NCBI RefSeq assembly: GCF_000143535.2
Contig: NC_037323.1
Span: 124,001-188,000 of the forward strand
From: Botrytis cinerea B05.10
Taxonomy: Eukaryota; Ascomycota; Leotiomycetes; Helotiales; Sclerotiniaceae
DNA length: 64,000 bases
Direction of reading: 5' to 3'
This document shows, one piece after another, positions 34,704 to 47,643 of this stretch. How positions within the stretch are numbered: the stretch's first letter is position 1; every line of letters starts with the position of its first letter. The notes beneath the pieces were generated by a model. The model made no database searches. It was given only the letters and a program-made list of their open reading frames with translations, and was not told where the DNA came from. A program made the translations under genes and the position numbers.

Positions 34704-37423
34704 GTGTTAGAATTCAGGAATGGTGGATTTGAAGGATAAGAGGCAAAAATCGAAACTATCTCTTCGTCAGCTAAACCAATTAAATCTATCGCGTTGTTCA
34801 AATTCTAGAGCTTATTCCTCTCAATTCATTTGTTTCTTTGTGCAACAGATCGCAATGCATGCATAATTGATTTATGCAGCTAATTTCGTGGTGTGGTTGA
34901 TCGGCAAGCTCAGCCACCGCCAACGCCTGATATGTCATGACTGATGATTGTTGAAGCTTGTAAAAAGGAAGGTCGAATGATATATCATGACATCGATTTT
35001 GGAGGTTTCTCATTCAAATCGTAAGCCTCGATGAGAAGCGGTTGACAAGCGGCCATTCATGATACCAATGGAAAGCTGAGACCCACGTCAATAGCATTTG
35101 TGCATTTCAATCTGCTGGAAAATTCATCGCCTACTATGAATGTTCAAATTCCGCGAAGGCGTTGAGCTTAGTGCCAAGTCGTCCAAGAACCCAAATTTGG
35201 TCCCACCTTCTCACAAGCCCCGCTGACACCGAACACTGATATTTTAGTATGCAATCTTGGATAATTCGTATCCCTTACATCGTTTTGTGAGACTTTAAGT
35301 CAGGCTTCTGACTGTTCAAGATGCGCATCGATAAGACGTAGAACGAAAGGAGAGTCTGGAAATCTCACGAGGAGCTTCGACAAGCTCATGCATCGTATTC
35401 TTCGAAGCTTGGCACGCGCTGGCTTTGGATTTGCACCTCTTATATTGTAAACAAATGAAATTTCGGAATAGCAGAAATTTTGGTTAGTAACGAATGAGGC
35501 GCGAGATCTCATTTGCATGGCTTTATTGGCTTCCACTAAAGAAAAGCCCAAACTTCCTTTCATCCAGCTGTGAAATGTATATTGAGATTTCGGATCGAAA
35601 ATCCAATGAGGTCTCAGGTATTTTGACACGGAACCTTTGCCTTGTGAAGCCAGTAGGGATAAAGATGAATTGCTATTGCCGCTTCGATAACCGTGTATGG
35701 CAAATCATCCAATTGAGTATTTTGCCAACAGTGCTGCGAAACAGCATTCGCGGAGCTGAATATAATGGCATCGATGAAGTGCTATTTTGCATCCACAATC
35801 GAACGGCTTGATGCATATACGATATCGTGTCGCTTTAAAGAATTTTTTGTGGCATGCTTGTTGGATAAAAGCTTCAGTTGATGATCGAGAGAGAATCTCA
35901 GCGTTTTGTAGCCTTGCCCATCGAGAGTGGCAAAGATAGAAAGACTCATACGATATGCCTCATTCTCAAAAATCTTGAAGGAAGTAGGCAGACACGAGAA
36001 CAAGGTCTGTTAGCCAAATTCCAGGTTTTCTGCAACTCTCATCAGATTGACCATGCACGACACAATATTTACCATGTCCTGCAACCATCTTCAGAGGCTT
36101 TGAGTAATTCAAAGTCAGAAAATCTGCGTCTTTATGCGAGGAAGAAAATTGATGAAGATACTGTCTATCAACTGTCGTTCCCTCATTTTCAATGCAACGA
36201 TTACAAGATAGGAAGGTGATGAAAAAGACGTGCTCGATTACATAAGCCGGCGTGATTTCACATGACGAGCGGGTTAACCACGTGAAGTGTCCTTCACTTC
36301 TTCCCAAATTAATATTGTTGCAGTTTTACCTATTAACTACCGTTATACAGCGAGGTAGCAGAGCTGTGATTATAGTGCCAAAACAAATTTACTAAGATGT
36401 ATCGGTTCTCTAACATCTCAATATCTGATCTAAAAAGCAACATAGTTAACAACATGAAATGGAGGAAGACATTGAGCATTAGGATGTCTAGAGGCTAGGG
36501 AAAAGAGACTTCACTGCTATTCCTCCATTCTCAAAGAAATTAGATCAACCTACGCTTGAGTGCTAGGAATGGTATAAAATACAAATGTACGGCGAAGAAT
36601 ATCAACGAAAAAGCTGTAACAAGCAAAGACTATGCTTCTAGATCAACGCCGAAAGCTGGACTACAAATCATCTCAGAATATTTTTAAATCACATTGAAAC
36701 CTTTTAAAATCAGACAAGTCGAATATTGGGTTCTTCAGATGGAATTTTTCCCTTCATTACAGTTAAAGTCATGAATTATATGAGCCGTCTGTAGGCATAT
36801 GAGACAGGATAGTTGCAAGCTGAGCGTTGTCCCTCAATAGTTTGCTCTGAGCTAGAACAGCAATGAGATAAAAAGCGCGATCCCTCCGGTAGTAATAAGA
36901 GAAGTATATAAAAGCGAAGCCAGATTTAAAATACACAAATGTGCCTCCTCGTAAGTTTACTAACAGACTATGATATAAGCGATAATCTGTCATATGTTAG
37001 TTGACCGTTTATGAAATTTAAAGATTGTTCAATATGTGGCAATGTAATTTCTGGAGGTGAAGGTTATATCGTATCGTTTGAAATGATATTACAACTGTCT
37101 TCAAGTGTGTGCAAACAAGATAGAATCGGTCTTATATTATCATTATGTCCAGTGACTTCGCTGCCCAATCAATGTGATCCACACTCCACACTAATAAGCG
37201 GCATAACATTAGGTACAAATTTTAAGCCTTTTCAAGAATTCAATTCTGCGATAATCTCATTTTTGGAAACAAGGGCAGCATTTTTAACGACCGGAACGTC
37301 GTACTTAGATTTAGAAATGCGAGATCGTTATCGCGTGATGAAAGTCTGACCTGTTAGATCTCATCTCAGCAGGTGTGAGCCTCCATATCTTCATCAGCCA
37401 TCACGTTAGTTGTTAACTTTTGG
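34704..37423. other. Gene-poor, AT-rich stretch of about 2.7 kb
   Basis: No gene is supported. Plus-strand frames at 35494-35811 and 35878-36219 and minus-strand frames on the opposite side are about 100 codons each, without motif or splice partner. They may be chance or decayed sequence. The right end should contain the 3' untranslated region of the Zn-cluster regulator. Confidence 0.4.
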
Positions 37424-39978
37424 TCAGGGATGAGGTGCTGGGGTGGGAAATCCCAGGTTTAGATTGCCTTCCAGACAAGCGTCGAAGCCGACAAGATCAA
37501 AGGAAGGGTCAAACATAGAGAAGAGATCAATGTCACCCGTAGCATTAAGGTCGAAGAGTGACGGGTCGAAATCTTGCATCCCAGTATATATTGGAGCGAT
37601 AGACGGAATGATGTGAGTGTTGGAGTTGGGAGCTACTGATTCTATTTCGAAGGTCAGGTCTGAGTATTAAAATAAATTTAGACATGAAATCGTTCGAAAG
37701 ACGATAATTTTTTATTGAATCAATTCCGAACACTGGACTTGTGCGAAACAAAATCGGCTAAACTACCTACCATGTTGGGGAAGAAATACTTATAGCAGAA
37801 GCAAATCGTACAGAAGTGAAAAGTGTAGGACTTACGATTCTCAGTATTTGTCATTGGTGTACTGTTATCAGTGACCATTGAGCTGTTCTCAGAAATGTTG
37901 CTGACATCGTGGTGTGGTACCGTAGGCCTATTTTCCGAAGAGACAGTAGAAAATACTCTGTCAATTTCCCTGAGCATTTTCTTTCCCATATTTGCAGCGT
38001 TAGCAGCAGTACAGTACTGACTTTCAAGGCCTTCCAAAAGCCTACAACTAGCTTGGAATTGACCCCGAGCGCGCATTCGATGAACAGGTAGTTTGTTGTG
38101 ACGCATTTCTCGATAAGCAATGCTCAGAGAAAGTGATATAGCGTATGGCACGAAAGGAAATAGAACAAGTTGGTCCTGTAGCTCGTGTGTAGTGGTGGAT
38201 GATAGAATACTGGTCGAGAGGGCTTGTCGAAGGTAAGAAGGTGTGGAACGCTTGGGTTCAGCCCAAATATGGGATCGAAGAGAAATGATAGAGATGCTGT
38301 GATAGAAAATTTCAATTGTTGCTAGACACTACATGAGTAAAAATATCATTCAAAGCAAACGTCAATCATGGACGAAACTTAGAGCAATTCAATATTCCCG
38401 ACTGGTAGACTTGGTGTGATGGTTTGTGTATCACGATTTGAAATCGAATCCTGCAAGCAGTCATGTGATAGGCAAAATTCAACCACTTTGGAACATTCAA
38501 GATGGTGTCATAATTTCACAAGAACTCATTATTTCGAATGAAATAAGAACTTAGAGAACTTAGATTATTGGACTACTGCCCAGAATATTGGATACCCCAG
38601 AAAGAGAAGTGGAGTGATTAGAGGATAACATACCAAGAGAGGAAGTACCAATATGTGCAGCCGCGCATTCCAAAACCAACTCTTCAAAAGCAGGGAACTG
38701 AACATCCATACCACCTTGTTCTGATTGGTTCGGAGGCCGATATATCTCGATGACATTGTCAAGTAATGATATTACCTGTAGAAATAGACGGAAGGCAGGT
38801 TCTTGCTGATTAAAGCACTGATGGAGATCTCTTCTCATGTCTCGTTCATGCATCAAGACAGGACGACCATGAAATGCAGCATTCATGCGATCTAGTGCAT
38901 ATACACAACATAGAAGCTTTGCGCTTGCATCCTCCACCTGACCTTCGAGATGTAATCCCATACCTTCAAGGTAATGTGTAGCCTTTCCAGAGAATTGAGA
39001 TGCAAGATCTTCACTGCTAGAATTATCGATGAATAGAGAGAGGAGACACAGGGCTTGGATCAGGACAATTTTGTCGGTCACAATGCCTAGTTCAATCGTC
39101 AACCTCATTGCACCGGATACCTTTTCACCGAACGCTTTACAGGTCATCGGTGGGCCTGCTTCATCCAGTATGAGATGATCCGCAGCAGCGAAATTCTTGG
39201 ATGCTGCCAGGCAAATTGCTTGTTCCAGTAAAGCTCGACAAGGAACTGAAGGAGCTAGATTGCGGAACATGGTCTCATTGATGATGGGAAAGATGGTATT
39301 AATCTTCTCAAAGTATATCCGAGATAACACTTCGAGATGGGGTATTGGTGGCATCGTCGACAAACAGTCTTGTTCTATGAGAGGCACAAGAACATCACGG
39401 ACCAAAGGCGGACATCCATAGAATAGGTTTGAGCTCGTCTGTTGTAAATTCGAAAAATGGTGAGGCTTTTTCCCGAGTGTTGAAGAGAGGTATACCCCAA
39501 CGCTGTCCGGTAATACGCCACGAATGGCATCTGGACTGGTAGCAGCCAGAAAGATCGATTCTGGATTCAAATCTCCAATGAATCGAGACTGAACACCAGT
39601 AGGTTCTTGGGAATGAGACGTGTTCGCTTGAATACGAGTACCGCCGCTCAATATCCTAGCAGCTTCGAGGTCTTGGTCACTACTTGCTAAAGTTGATGCA
39701 GCAGGAGAGATATGGCCAGTCTCCTCACGAGATGTTGTGCTTTGATATTCGGCATCTGTGGCACAAGAGAGGGAACTTGCAGTGTATGACTTAGCCGCTT
39801 GAGAAACCCGGTCATCGGAGTTGACTTGGCCAGGTGCTCTTGCAGGCGGAGAATTCGTTGAAGTTGCATTGCTACCATGGTTGCATCGCTTCTTCCGCTT
39901 TCTACAGGAGTCACATGCCTTTTGTGCCTGTTGCCTCTTAATGGACCCAGTCCCATCGGAAGATACAAATTTAAACAT
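37424..39978 (-). CDS. Fungal Zn-cluster transcription factor with MHR domain
   Basis: Three exons by splice signals: 39978-38634, 38321-37836 and 37659-37424, giving 688 residues. Near the N-terminus is ACDSCRKRKKRC (about residues 21-33), the first half of a Zn2Cys6 cluster with a basic patch. The expected second CxxC...C half is not visible downstream. A regulatory middle-homology region follows (about 170-450, including FGEKVSGAMRLTIELGI and a CVYALDRMNAAFHGRP block). Exon 2 continues it with FYHSISIISLRSHIW. Exon 3 is Asp/Phe-rich (DFDPSLFDLNATGDIDLFSM) and looks like an acidic activation domain, ending PTPAPHP. Introns are long for this window: 312 nt (donor GTATGT, acceptor CTAG) and 176 nt (GTAAGT, CTCAG). 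Nuclear, DNA-binding; target genes unknown. Confidence 0.8.
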
Positions 39979-42185
39979 TGTGTCGGAGTGTGGTGTGGCG
40001 AATGCAACTTCTGTCGGAGATGGTTGGTTTGGCGGATTTAACTTCTTCCGGGATCGTTAAACCAAGTAATTGCAAATAGGAGCATCTATGGTGACCTTAT
40101 CCTATTGTGTTTTATAGACGAGAAAGTCCAATGACCCAGGTCAAATGCAACACAAGGTAGACCAAGCTCTTCCAGCAGCCAGCCTTGGAATGAAGGTTCT
40201 TGGAGTCTTTCAGAAGACCGTGTGATCTTGCACAACAAGTATGCAGCAGACCTCCAGTATGTACGACTACCAGCACCTCGGATGGAGACTCAGGGGAGAT
40301 CTTCGGAAACAAGCAATAAAAACGTGGATAGGTTAAAGATCCACCTTAATCGTGAGCGGAGTTTCCAAATACGTTTAGCCCTTCGTACAGCATCTATCTT
40401 TCTATCAAGACACACGAAAGGATCATAGGACTCTTAATGTTCCACTTCGAAGCTGGCAGGGAAATAGTACCTTGAAGTTAGATATCCATTGAGGCAAAAT
40501 TCGGATTCCAAAGCCACATAATCTTACGCCAGGCCTGACAGTTTTTTTCAATGTTCTGAGTAGTCTATTAAATCGTCGTCCCTGAGGCTCAATTGTCCAG
40601 TCGGAAGGGGTTTGAAGAAAGTTTTTGTACGACCGATGACTTATGAAAAGTTTGCTGAGCTGAGTAGACCTACCTAGGTAATTACTGGCTAATGCAATCA
40701 TGCAATGCAAAAGCCTTACATAATCAGGCTCGGACCGAGGATTCTGGACAAAACAATAATAAAGTTCACGCCAAAATAAAGTATAGAGTTTCGAACGAAA
40801 ATTTGATTGTGAAGTTTGAGCCCGTCCATTGAGAGAATTCCAACATCTGAAAAGTGTTCGACTATAACACCAAATGTGTTTCGACCATGACTTGCCGTTC
40901 AATCATTGCTATTTCACTACCGCGACAATTGAGCAATATGCGAACCTGAACCACTGTGGCGACGTTTGTGAGCAGCATGAACGACCGCGCATCGCACATC
41001 GACGCCCTTTGTTCTGCGAGTAGATCTCAGATATCTAATTGAGGAAATATGAGATTCGACTTCTCACTACATCGCAGCACCCAATGGAGCAATTTTAGTC
41101 CCCACTCAAAGCAGGCGGTCCGATGCCATCTCTAAATCTTTCGCATTCGTTAAAACATGTGCACGATGTGCATGAAAGATTCGATAGCGTGGCAGCAACT
41201 TACCACAATGTTTAGTAGAGGACGGGACTTGATATATATTTTGTTGATTTGTGAAGCAAATTGCTCATGTCTTCAGCAGGTCATTGGTGGGCAGGAATCT
41301 GAATATATGAACAGTCTGGCAGAACGCAGCTGCACGATTGGCCGAATATATGAGCTATGCACAGTGTGATTTTGTTAACTAACTACGTGGAAGTGTTCAC
41401 AAGGTGCCGAATGACTCTCTTATAAGCTTGCCTCTCTTTTATAGTTTGCATCGCAATTTACTCAACGTTGTTGCTTTCGAAATGGGTAAGTAGAGCCGCA
41501 TTGGTGTTTCGAAGTCTAGGAAAAGCTCAGGCGCTCGCTATGGATTCTCCCCTCAATATTCTTCCGCAATGCATCGTGCTGGAAGCCGAATTTCACGGAA
41601 TCGATACTTGAAGGGGCATGGTAAAGTTGTCGGGTTATTTGTCATGAACTCGACCACTTCGAAACGATGAGCTCAAGTTATGTTTGATTGATAGCCAAAT
41701 GCACACATCATTGACATTGTCTCACCCATATGAACCTTTGCTTAGTTCCTGATCTTCCTAACTAAGCAATCTCAAGCAGTTTGCCCTCTATCTTCCCAGT
41801 CCAAACATGTCTATCAACAGCTCGATTGATTTCCCCCCCGAGGCTATCCAAAGACTCTCCCGTCGTATTAGGATTCTTCTCATACAGCACTCTTAGGAAC
41901 TAACAATAACTAGAACAGCACAACATGACAATCAGAATCTCGTGGCACAAGTGAATGCGAACTCGCTTCGCACACAACTGATCTGTTGCACTACCTCGGA
42001 TTCGGGTAGCTACGGCTCTTGTTGTCCATCATTGGCTGTATCGACTCGGATTTTTTGATGGGGATATCGGACACATCATGGTCGGCCCCTATCTCAATGC
42101 TTCAACCCTAAGAGTAGTGGGTGGATCAATGGAATGAGAGACATGCCATACTGACAATTGACCCCGGATTATTTTTGCCTGATAG

Positions 42186-42216
<31 letters not shown>

Positions 42217-42824
42217 AGCAGGCTGATATGTGAGGAGGCGGGATACAGTTCAAGCGCCAGTGAATGCACATTTAGAACGTCAGATTTTCGAAACGAATCC
42301 TCAAGAGGCTGTTTTCGCCATCGTCACCGTTGTCAAATCATATGCCAAAGATTCATTTTGAGAATTGCCTGGGAAACCTCCCAAATTCGACTTCATGCTA
42401 CCCCGCCATTAAATTTTGTTGTCTGTGCACCGGTTCCTGAATATTATTACCACAGCCACACACGGTCATCGGACTTCCCGATTTGGTCATGCCGCCAATC
42501 ATGCCGCCAAAACAACTGGTACTGTGTGAGATTCGCCAATTTGCATGAACTGCTGTACTGACGTTTTGGATACGTTTCTATAGTTAAAAGGACTTTCAAA
42601 CTTCCTTCTGTAGGCCAAATACTCTTTACACAAACTGCCCTTTACGAGCAATTGCAACCATCCATCCAGAAGTTCTTTTGTTTTTGAAGTTTTCGACACA
42701 TGCACTTTAGAACCTCTCTGTTCCTGATTTCCAATCAAAGCTCTCGGCATAGAGAGCATTCACCACTCACCAATCACCCAATTCTCATTGTCTAGAGAGC
42801 AGTCACAAGTTCAGATTCACCTCC
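39979..42824. other. Gene-poor stretch with a GATA microsatellite
   Basis: The left part is the promoter side of the Zn-cluster gene and the right end the promoter of the DUF1479 gene. A minus-strand frame at 40423-40902 is open for 159 codons but reads as random sequence, with no motif, and I do not call it. Confidence 0.4.
42181..42217. repeat. GATA tetranucleotide microsatellite
   Basis: About nine copies of GATA in tandem with one GATAAATA interruption. Noncoding simple repeat, useful as a length marker. Confidence 0.9.
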
Positions 42825-44628
42825 ATGTTGTCTCACGCGCGCCTCGTCTCCTCCCTCCGCCAAACATCTTCTCTTCTAAAATATAAACCCAACTTTACCA
42901 TCCATAAATCCTCTTTTGTCAACCACAAGCCCAAGCTCACAATTCGAAACCTCGCAACACAAGCTAAATCATTCAACATGTCTTCCATGAATGCCATGAA
43001 CCCAAAGGAAGAAGGCGATATCTCTTCTGTCTTCGTCTCACTCTCCGGCGCCAAGCCTACACCACTTCCAGAACGATTTGCTGATATCAAGCGCAACCTT
43101 ATCCGTGGCCACGAAGAGGCCGTTCAAGCATCTTTCACTCGCCTTATTGAACAACTTGCGGTTGAGAATCGAAAAGTTGCAGAGTTGGGCCCGAAGATTA
43201 TCCCAAGTGTGACTTTCAAGGATGTTATTGAGAAGACCGTGAGTGAGGAGCAGTTGAAAGATATGAGAGATAAAGGTGCACTTGTCATTAGGGGTGTCGT
43301 AGATGAGACAATTGCAAGAGGTTATAAGCAGGAGGTCGAAGACTATGTTAAGTTAAATCCCAGCACTAAGGGTAAGTTATCTTTGTGATTTCATTCTAAG
43401 TTCCTTTCCATCCATATTACCCCAAATTTGAATGACAATCTCCCGTTTGGTTATCGAGAAAACTGTCATAGTTTAGCAAATCTGACAAAAATAGGCTTCC
43501 CACCTAATGATCCACAAGTCTACGAGCTCTACTGGTCTCCACCACAAGTCAAAGCTCGTGGCCATCCAAACATGATCGTTGCCCAAAAGTTCCTCCTCAA
43601 TCTCTGGCACTCCGCCGATCCTACCTCGCCCATTTCCATTTCTCAACCAGTCGCCTACGCTGACCGTGTCCGCATCCGTCAACCTGGTGATGCTATCTTT
43701 GCTCTCGGTCCTCACGCCGATGGCGGATCTGTTGAACGATGGGAACCCAATGGCTATGGTATCAACGGAGTATATGACACTATTTTCCATGGAAAGTGGG
43801 AAGAATTTGATCCTTTTGAGTCTTCATCACGTGTTCCTGCTGTTAGCGACCTCTATCATGGTGGAGGAAGCTGCTCCATGTTCCGTATGTTCCAGGCCTG
43901 GCTCAGCATGTCCCACACTTCGCCTGGAGAAGGCACATTGAAGGTCAATCCACTTATCAAGCTTACCACCGCTTACTTCTTACTTCGACCTTTCTTTGAG
44001 CCTATCAAGGAATTGCCAGAGGGAAAGGAGGATCAGTATACTGCGGAATACCTCAGCCCCGAGAACTGGAGACTGATCCCAACTGATCAGATGACCACTG
44101 CTCTCCATGGTGCTACCCCAAGCCATGGACAGGAGATGACCGAAAAGTTTCACCCACATCTGGATTTGAAGAATACTATGGTCCATATTCCAAAGATTAA
44201 CCCAGGCGACTACGTTGCTTGGCACTGTGATAGTAAGTTCTGTATCTCCCAAATCTTGTTATCATATTTGCACAATTGCATTGACTAATTCTATTAATTT
44301 TATAGTGATCCACGCTGTGGACAAGTCCCATGCAGGTAAATCTGACAGTTCTGTTCTCTATATTCCCGCTTGCCCTCTCACCCCTATCAACGCCGAAGCA
44401 CTTGCCCGCCAACGCGACACCTTTCTCTCCGGCGTTCCAGGGCCTGATTTCCCAGGTGGAAAGGGAGAGAGTGAGCATATTGGTAGACCAGGTCTCGACG
44501 AAGTCGAGTCTTGGACTGGTGAAGAGGGATTAAGAGCTATGGGTTTGAGCAAATTTGTTGTTGAGAGTGAGAAGGGAGCTGGTGTTGAAAAGGCTGTTGA
44601 GATCGGAAATAATTATTTGGGATTTTAG
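42825..44628 (+). CDS. DUF1479 family protein, probable Fe(II)/2-oxoglutarate oxygenase fold, mitochondrial-looking N-terminus
   Basis: Three exons: 42825-43371, 43495-44232 and 44306-44628, giving 535 residues. Introns of 123 and 73 nt both have GTAAGT donors and ATAG acceptors. Splicing restores PSTKGFPPNDPQVYELYWSP and WHCDMIHAVDKSHAGKSD. The body matches DUF1479 proteins (bacterial YbiU relatives), whose fold is related to Fe(II)/2-oxoglutarate oxygenases. Here GPHADGG supplies an HxD pair and a later WHCD/IHAVD segment a distal His. Substrate is unknown. The first ~50 residues are basic and Ser-rich (MLSHARLVSSLRQTSSLLKY) and look like a mitochondrial presequence. A second in-frame ATG at 42978 (MSSMNAMNP) would give a cytosolic form without it. 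The family body starts after that second Met. Confidence 0.88.
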
Positions 44629-45704
44629 ACAAACATCGATGAAGTGCTCATTGTTTGACGAAATACCGGGTGCGATGGGGTGGCACAAAGATTTCACGAT
44701 AGTGGTCTTAGATTGCGATGGAGAGTTATTATGATGGAGCTAGGATGGAACGGCGTCGGATTTCTTTTGCACATCCAAATCTAAGATTTCTTTTCCTACA
44801 TTGAGGGAATGAAATGTCAGATCGGGAATTTACTCATTTTATTATCGGGAAGGGAAAATTGACATTGAGTAAAGCTCAATGATAGGATACATTAAGAAGT
44901 ATCTAGCAAAAGTCAACAAATAGCATTGGCTCATACCAAAAATTTCGACATTGATCTGCCGATACTCATAACTGATTTCTCCAATATCATGCGTCCATTG
45001 TGAAAAGTGATGAAAGCTCTCCACAAGGTTTCCTGATGGAACATTCTGACCCATCATACATGCGAAGCTGACTTGTTGGTATATGTTGATGAGGTCCCGA
45101 AGGCTCAATCCAACCTCGTATCAAGAATAATATAATAAACTTGGAAGGTTCAATGGTCTTAATTTTCGAGTATGAACACGCATTCACGATAACAATTATA
45201 AATCAGAGTCTTCAAATCTAGCATTTAGATAGCAGAGAGAAACTTGCCACTAGTGCTCTAGGCATATCTAAATTGTGTGGTATCTTTCTACGCTATATGA
45301 GCGAATTCGGTTCTGCTGTATCCTATGTAATATCATCACCTGCGTAGAGATAATAAGACTGTTCCACGCAAAAATCAATAATCAATAATATCAAAGGTGC
45401 CAACTTATGTTTCGCTCTTTTATATAGTTTACCCATTAGTCCGAGTCGATATCATCATGCAAAATCCAGCGTTCGTAGCAAAAAAAAAAAAAAAAAGTAC
45501 TTCATGAGTGTTACGCTACATATGAGAGGACAAAAATCAAAGACACAATCTGACTCAAGCTTCATTTTCAGCAGCAAGACTTTCGTTATGTACAAGTGGC
45601 TTATTAGCATTGAGTTTACTTCCATACTAATTCACGCCTTTAGTATTGAGACTTGAAATTGTATAGGTAAACTAAACTCAATCTCTGCTAGCGGGGCCTG
45701 ACTA
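44629..45704. other. Intergenic stretch with a possible gene fragment
   Basis: A minus-strand frame from about 45126 to 44934 reads protein-like (SLRDLINIYQQVSFACMMGQ ... QWTHDIGEISYEYRQINVEI) and ends at a good donor, G|GTATGAG. No credible partner exon was found, so it may be a gene relic. A 17-A run lies at 45480-45496. The right end holds the 3' untranslated region of the CAP-domain gene. Confidence 0.35.
45480..45496. repeat. Poly(A) tract, 17 A
   Basis: Seventeen consecutive A on the plus strand in noncoding sequence. No adjoining retroelement sequence is recognisable. Confidence 0.8.
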
Positions 45705-47088
45705 TTAAACGACGTGCGTGTTGATCATCTTGGATACCATTTCCATGTCATCGATTCTCGTTGGGTAAGCAGGAATATCCAATTCAGGCTTTGTTTTTGC
45801 ATCTGCAAGCCTAACAGCGAAGAGCAGAGGTACCAAAGCGAAAGGACACCAGGCAACTGAAACAATGACAATAGCCGAGCTGATAGCCATCGTAAACAGA
45901 CGGCGATCCAGCTCATTGGCCAGACTTTCAATATCTCTTCCGGTAGCAGCTGTGTAATAACCGCTTGTTGTACTTGATGCACTGTTCCCAACTGTTCTGC
46001 TAGTTGTTGTGGTTGCAGTAGTTAGACTGCTTAGCCCAAAACCATCAGCAGCAACAACACCTTCTCCAAGACTTCCAGACTCTAGCTCTCCCACATTGTT
46101 TTTCCAGTCTGTGATAGTGCCTTGGTTGCCTTTGGGATAGTATTGACATAGCAGAAATAAGGAAACTCCAGGCGTAGCCGGGTCTGGTGATGATCCGGGT
46201 GCTAAGGTGATTCATGTTAGCCTATTACTCTTACTTTTGACTATGTAGTAGGCTTTTTCTTGGATATCAAACATAAAAGAAGAGAAAAATTGTTATAACG
46301 CGATCCAAGCTAACTAGAAGAACTTACGGCAATTATTCCAAGCACACCCAATAGACGTGGTGCTTTTCCATACCATCTGCGTAAATTTTTTTGTAGAATT
46401 AGTCGGTCCTGGTTCTGACCAATTGTAGAACTGGCGTTCCAATCCTAAGTGGTTGACGATTCCAAAGACACTGGTGGGCACAACAGACACAAATGATTTT
46501 CCTATTCCGGGAGTTGACTATAATTACAACGTAAGTAAGTACAACAGCCGACTTATGAACGGACTTTAGGATATGGATGCACCATGTCAAAGTAAAACAT
46601 ACCTCGAGATCCCAGACACATCCAGCGACCCAATTTGAACTGGAATCAGCCAAAGTATCATTCCAAACAAGAGGCAGTGCTCCATGTGCAGCTCTATACC
46701 AATCCTGGGCGTTAAGAATCTGAACCTTGAACTGCTCTGATGTGCTGAATCCTGTTTCCTTTGGTGAGGCTTGAGTACTTAAGGGTACCGAAGTCTGAGT
46801 CTTGCTTGAGCTGGAAGTGATTGAAGTAGCTTGGGAATCATTTTCACTTAGAGTGCGTAATGTTTGTGTCAAAGAAAGCGGAAACTGGAGCTCTGCTGTG
46901 GAGGGGGAACTAGGTGCTGTAGAGGTATCGACCAGTAAGGGAACCAGAGTCTGGGTTGTGGTTGTGGTTGGAGTATCATCTGGTGCTGATAAGGTTACCA
47001 AGATTTCTGGAACCAAAGTTTCAATATCAATTTGTCCTATTGCGCATCGAAAGAGCAAAAGAAACGTAATCCACCACGAAAGAAACAT
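45705..47088 (-). CDS. CAP (SCP/PR-1)-domain protein, secreted and probably membrane-anchored
   Basis: Three exons: 47088-46603, 46517-46328 and 46201-45705, giving 390 residues. Introns are 85 nt (GTATGT/ATAG) and 126 nt (GTAAGT/TTAG). A signal peptide (MFLSWWITFLLLFRCAIGQ) is followed by a Thr/Ser-rich stretch of ~95 residues, likely O-glycosylated. The CAP domain comes next: ILNAQDWYRAAHGALPLVWN, then NWVAGCVWDLE, FTQMVWKSTTSIGCAWNNC and CQYYPKGN. CAP proteins bind sterols or act extracellularly; the role here is unknown. The usual H-x-x-x-YGEN block between GC(V/x)W and the FTQ(L/M)VW motif is missing or badly diverged. The C-terminus after a Thr/Ser-rich linker has a strongly hydrophobic segment (FTMAISSAIVIVSVAWCPFA) that suggests a membrane anchor. 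Confidence 0.8.
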
Positions 47089-47643
47089 GATGACTTCTGG
47101 TTTTAGTTTTTTGACCGTTGTTTGAATTTTAATGAAGAGACGTATCCTGACGTTGAACCTCAGGAGGGTATGAAAAAGCGGAATCGAGAACCAAGGGCAC
47201 TTGATTGAAATATCTTAAATTTGAAGTGGAAGAAACATAGGACTTTCATGACCCGACGTCCCAGTAACAAGTTGCTTCAACTTATCAAGGGGGAGTATTG
47301 CTTCAGGATTTATCGTATGCTTTGAACTCCCTAATCACTCTTTTTCAGCGCCAAACTGTGGAGTGTGAATATACTTGGGCACGTTTGTTTGGAAAAAATT
47401 CACAAGCCTCACTGGGACTGTATCTTTTGTTTTTATAACTGGCTAAAAGCTGAGCCTTGTGTCATTCACTAACATGCAAATGCCTTGTGGAGTGTTCTCC
47501 TTTTGGCAATCCAATCCAAAATAACCCTACATTTTATGAGTGGTTAGGCGGCCCCTACTGAGATATTTTGATTTACTTGATTCATGAGTTAACAAGTCTT
47601 CGTGGCGTTTACACTTCTAAATTCCAATTTCAGAAAAACTTTC
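47089..47643. other. Spacer between CAP-domain gene and homoaconitase gene
   Basis: Both neighbours are leftward. This 555-base gap therefore holds the promoter of the CAP-domain gene and the 3' untranslated region of the homoaconitase gene. No other feature seen. Confidence 0.5.

Noticed and set aside
40423..40902. A 159-codon minus-strand frame.
   Set aside because: It reads as random sequence with no motif, no signal peptide and no splice context.
45480..45496. The poly(A) run as the tail of a retroposed gene or a LINE/SINE.
   Set aside because: No element sequence precedes it and I see no target-site duplication.
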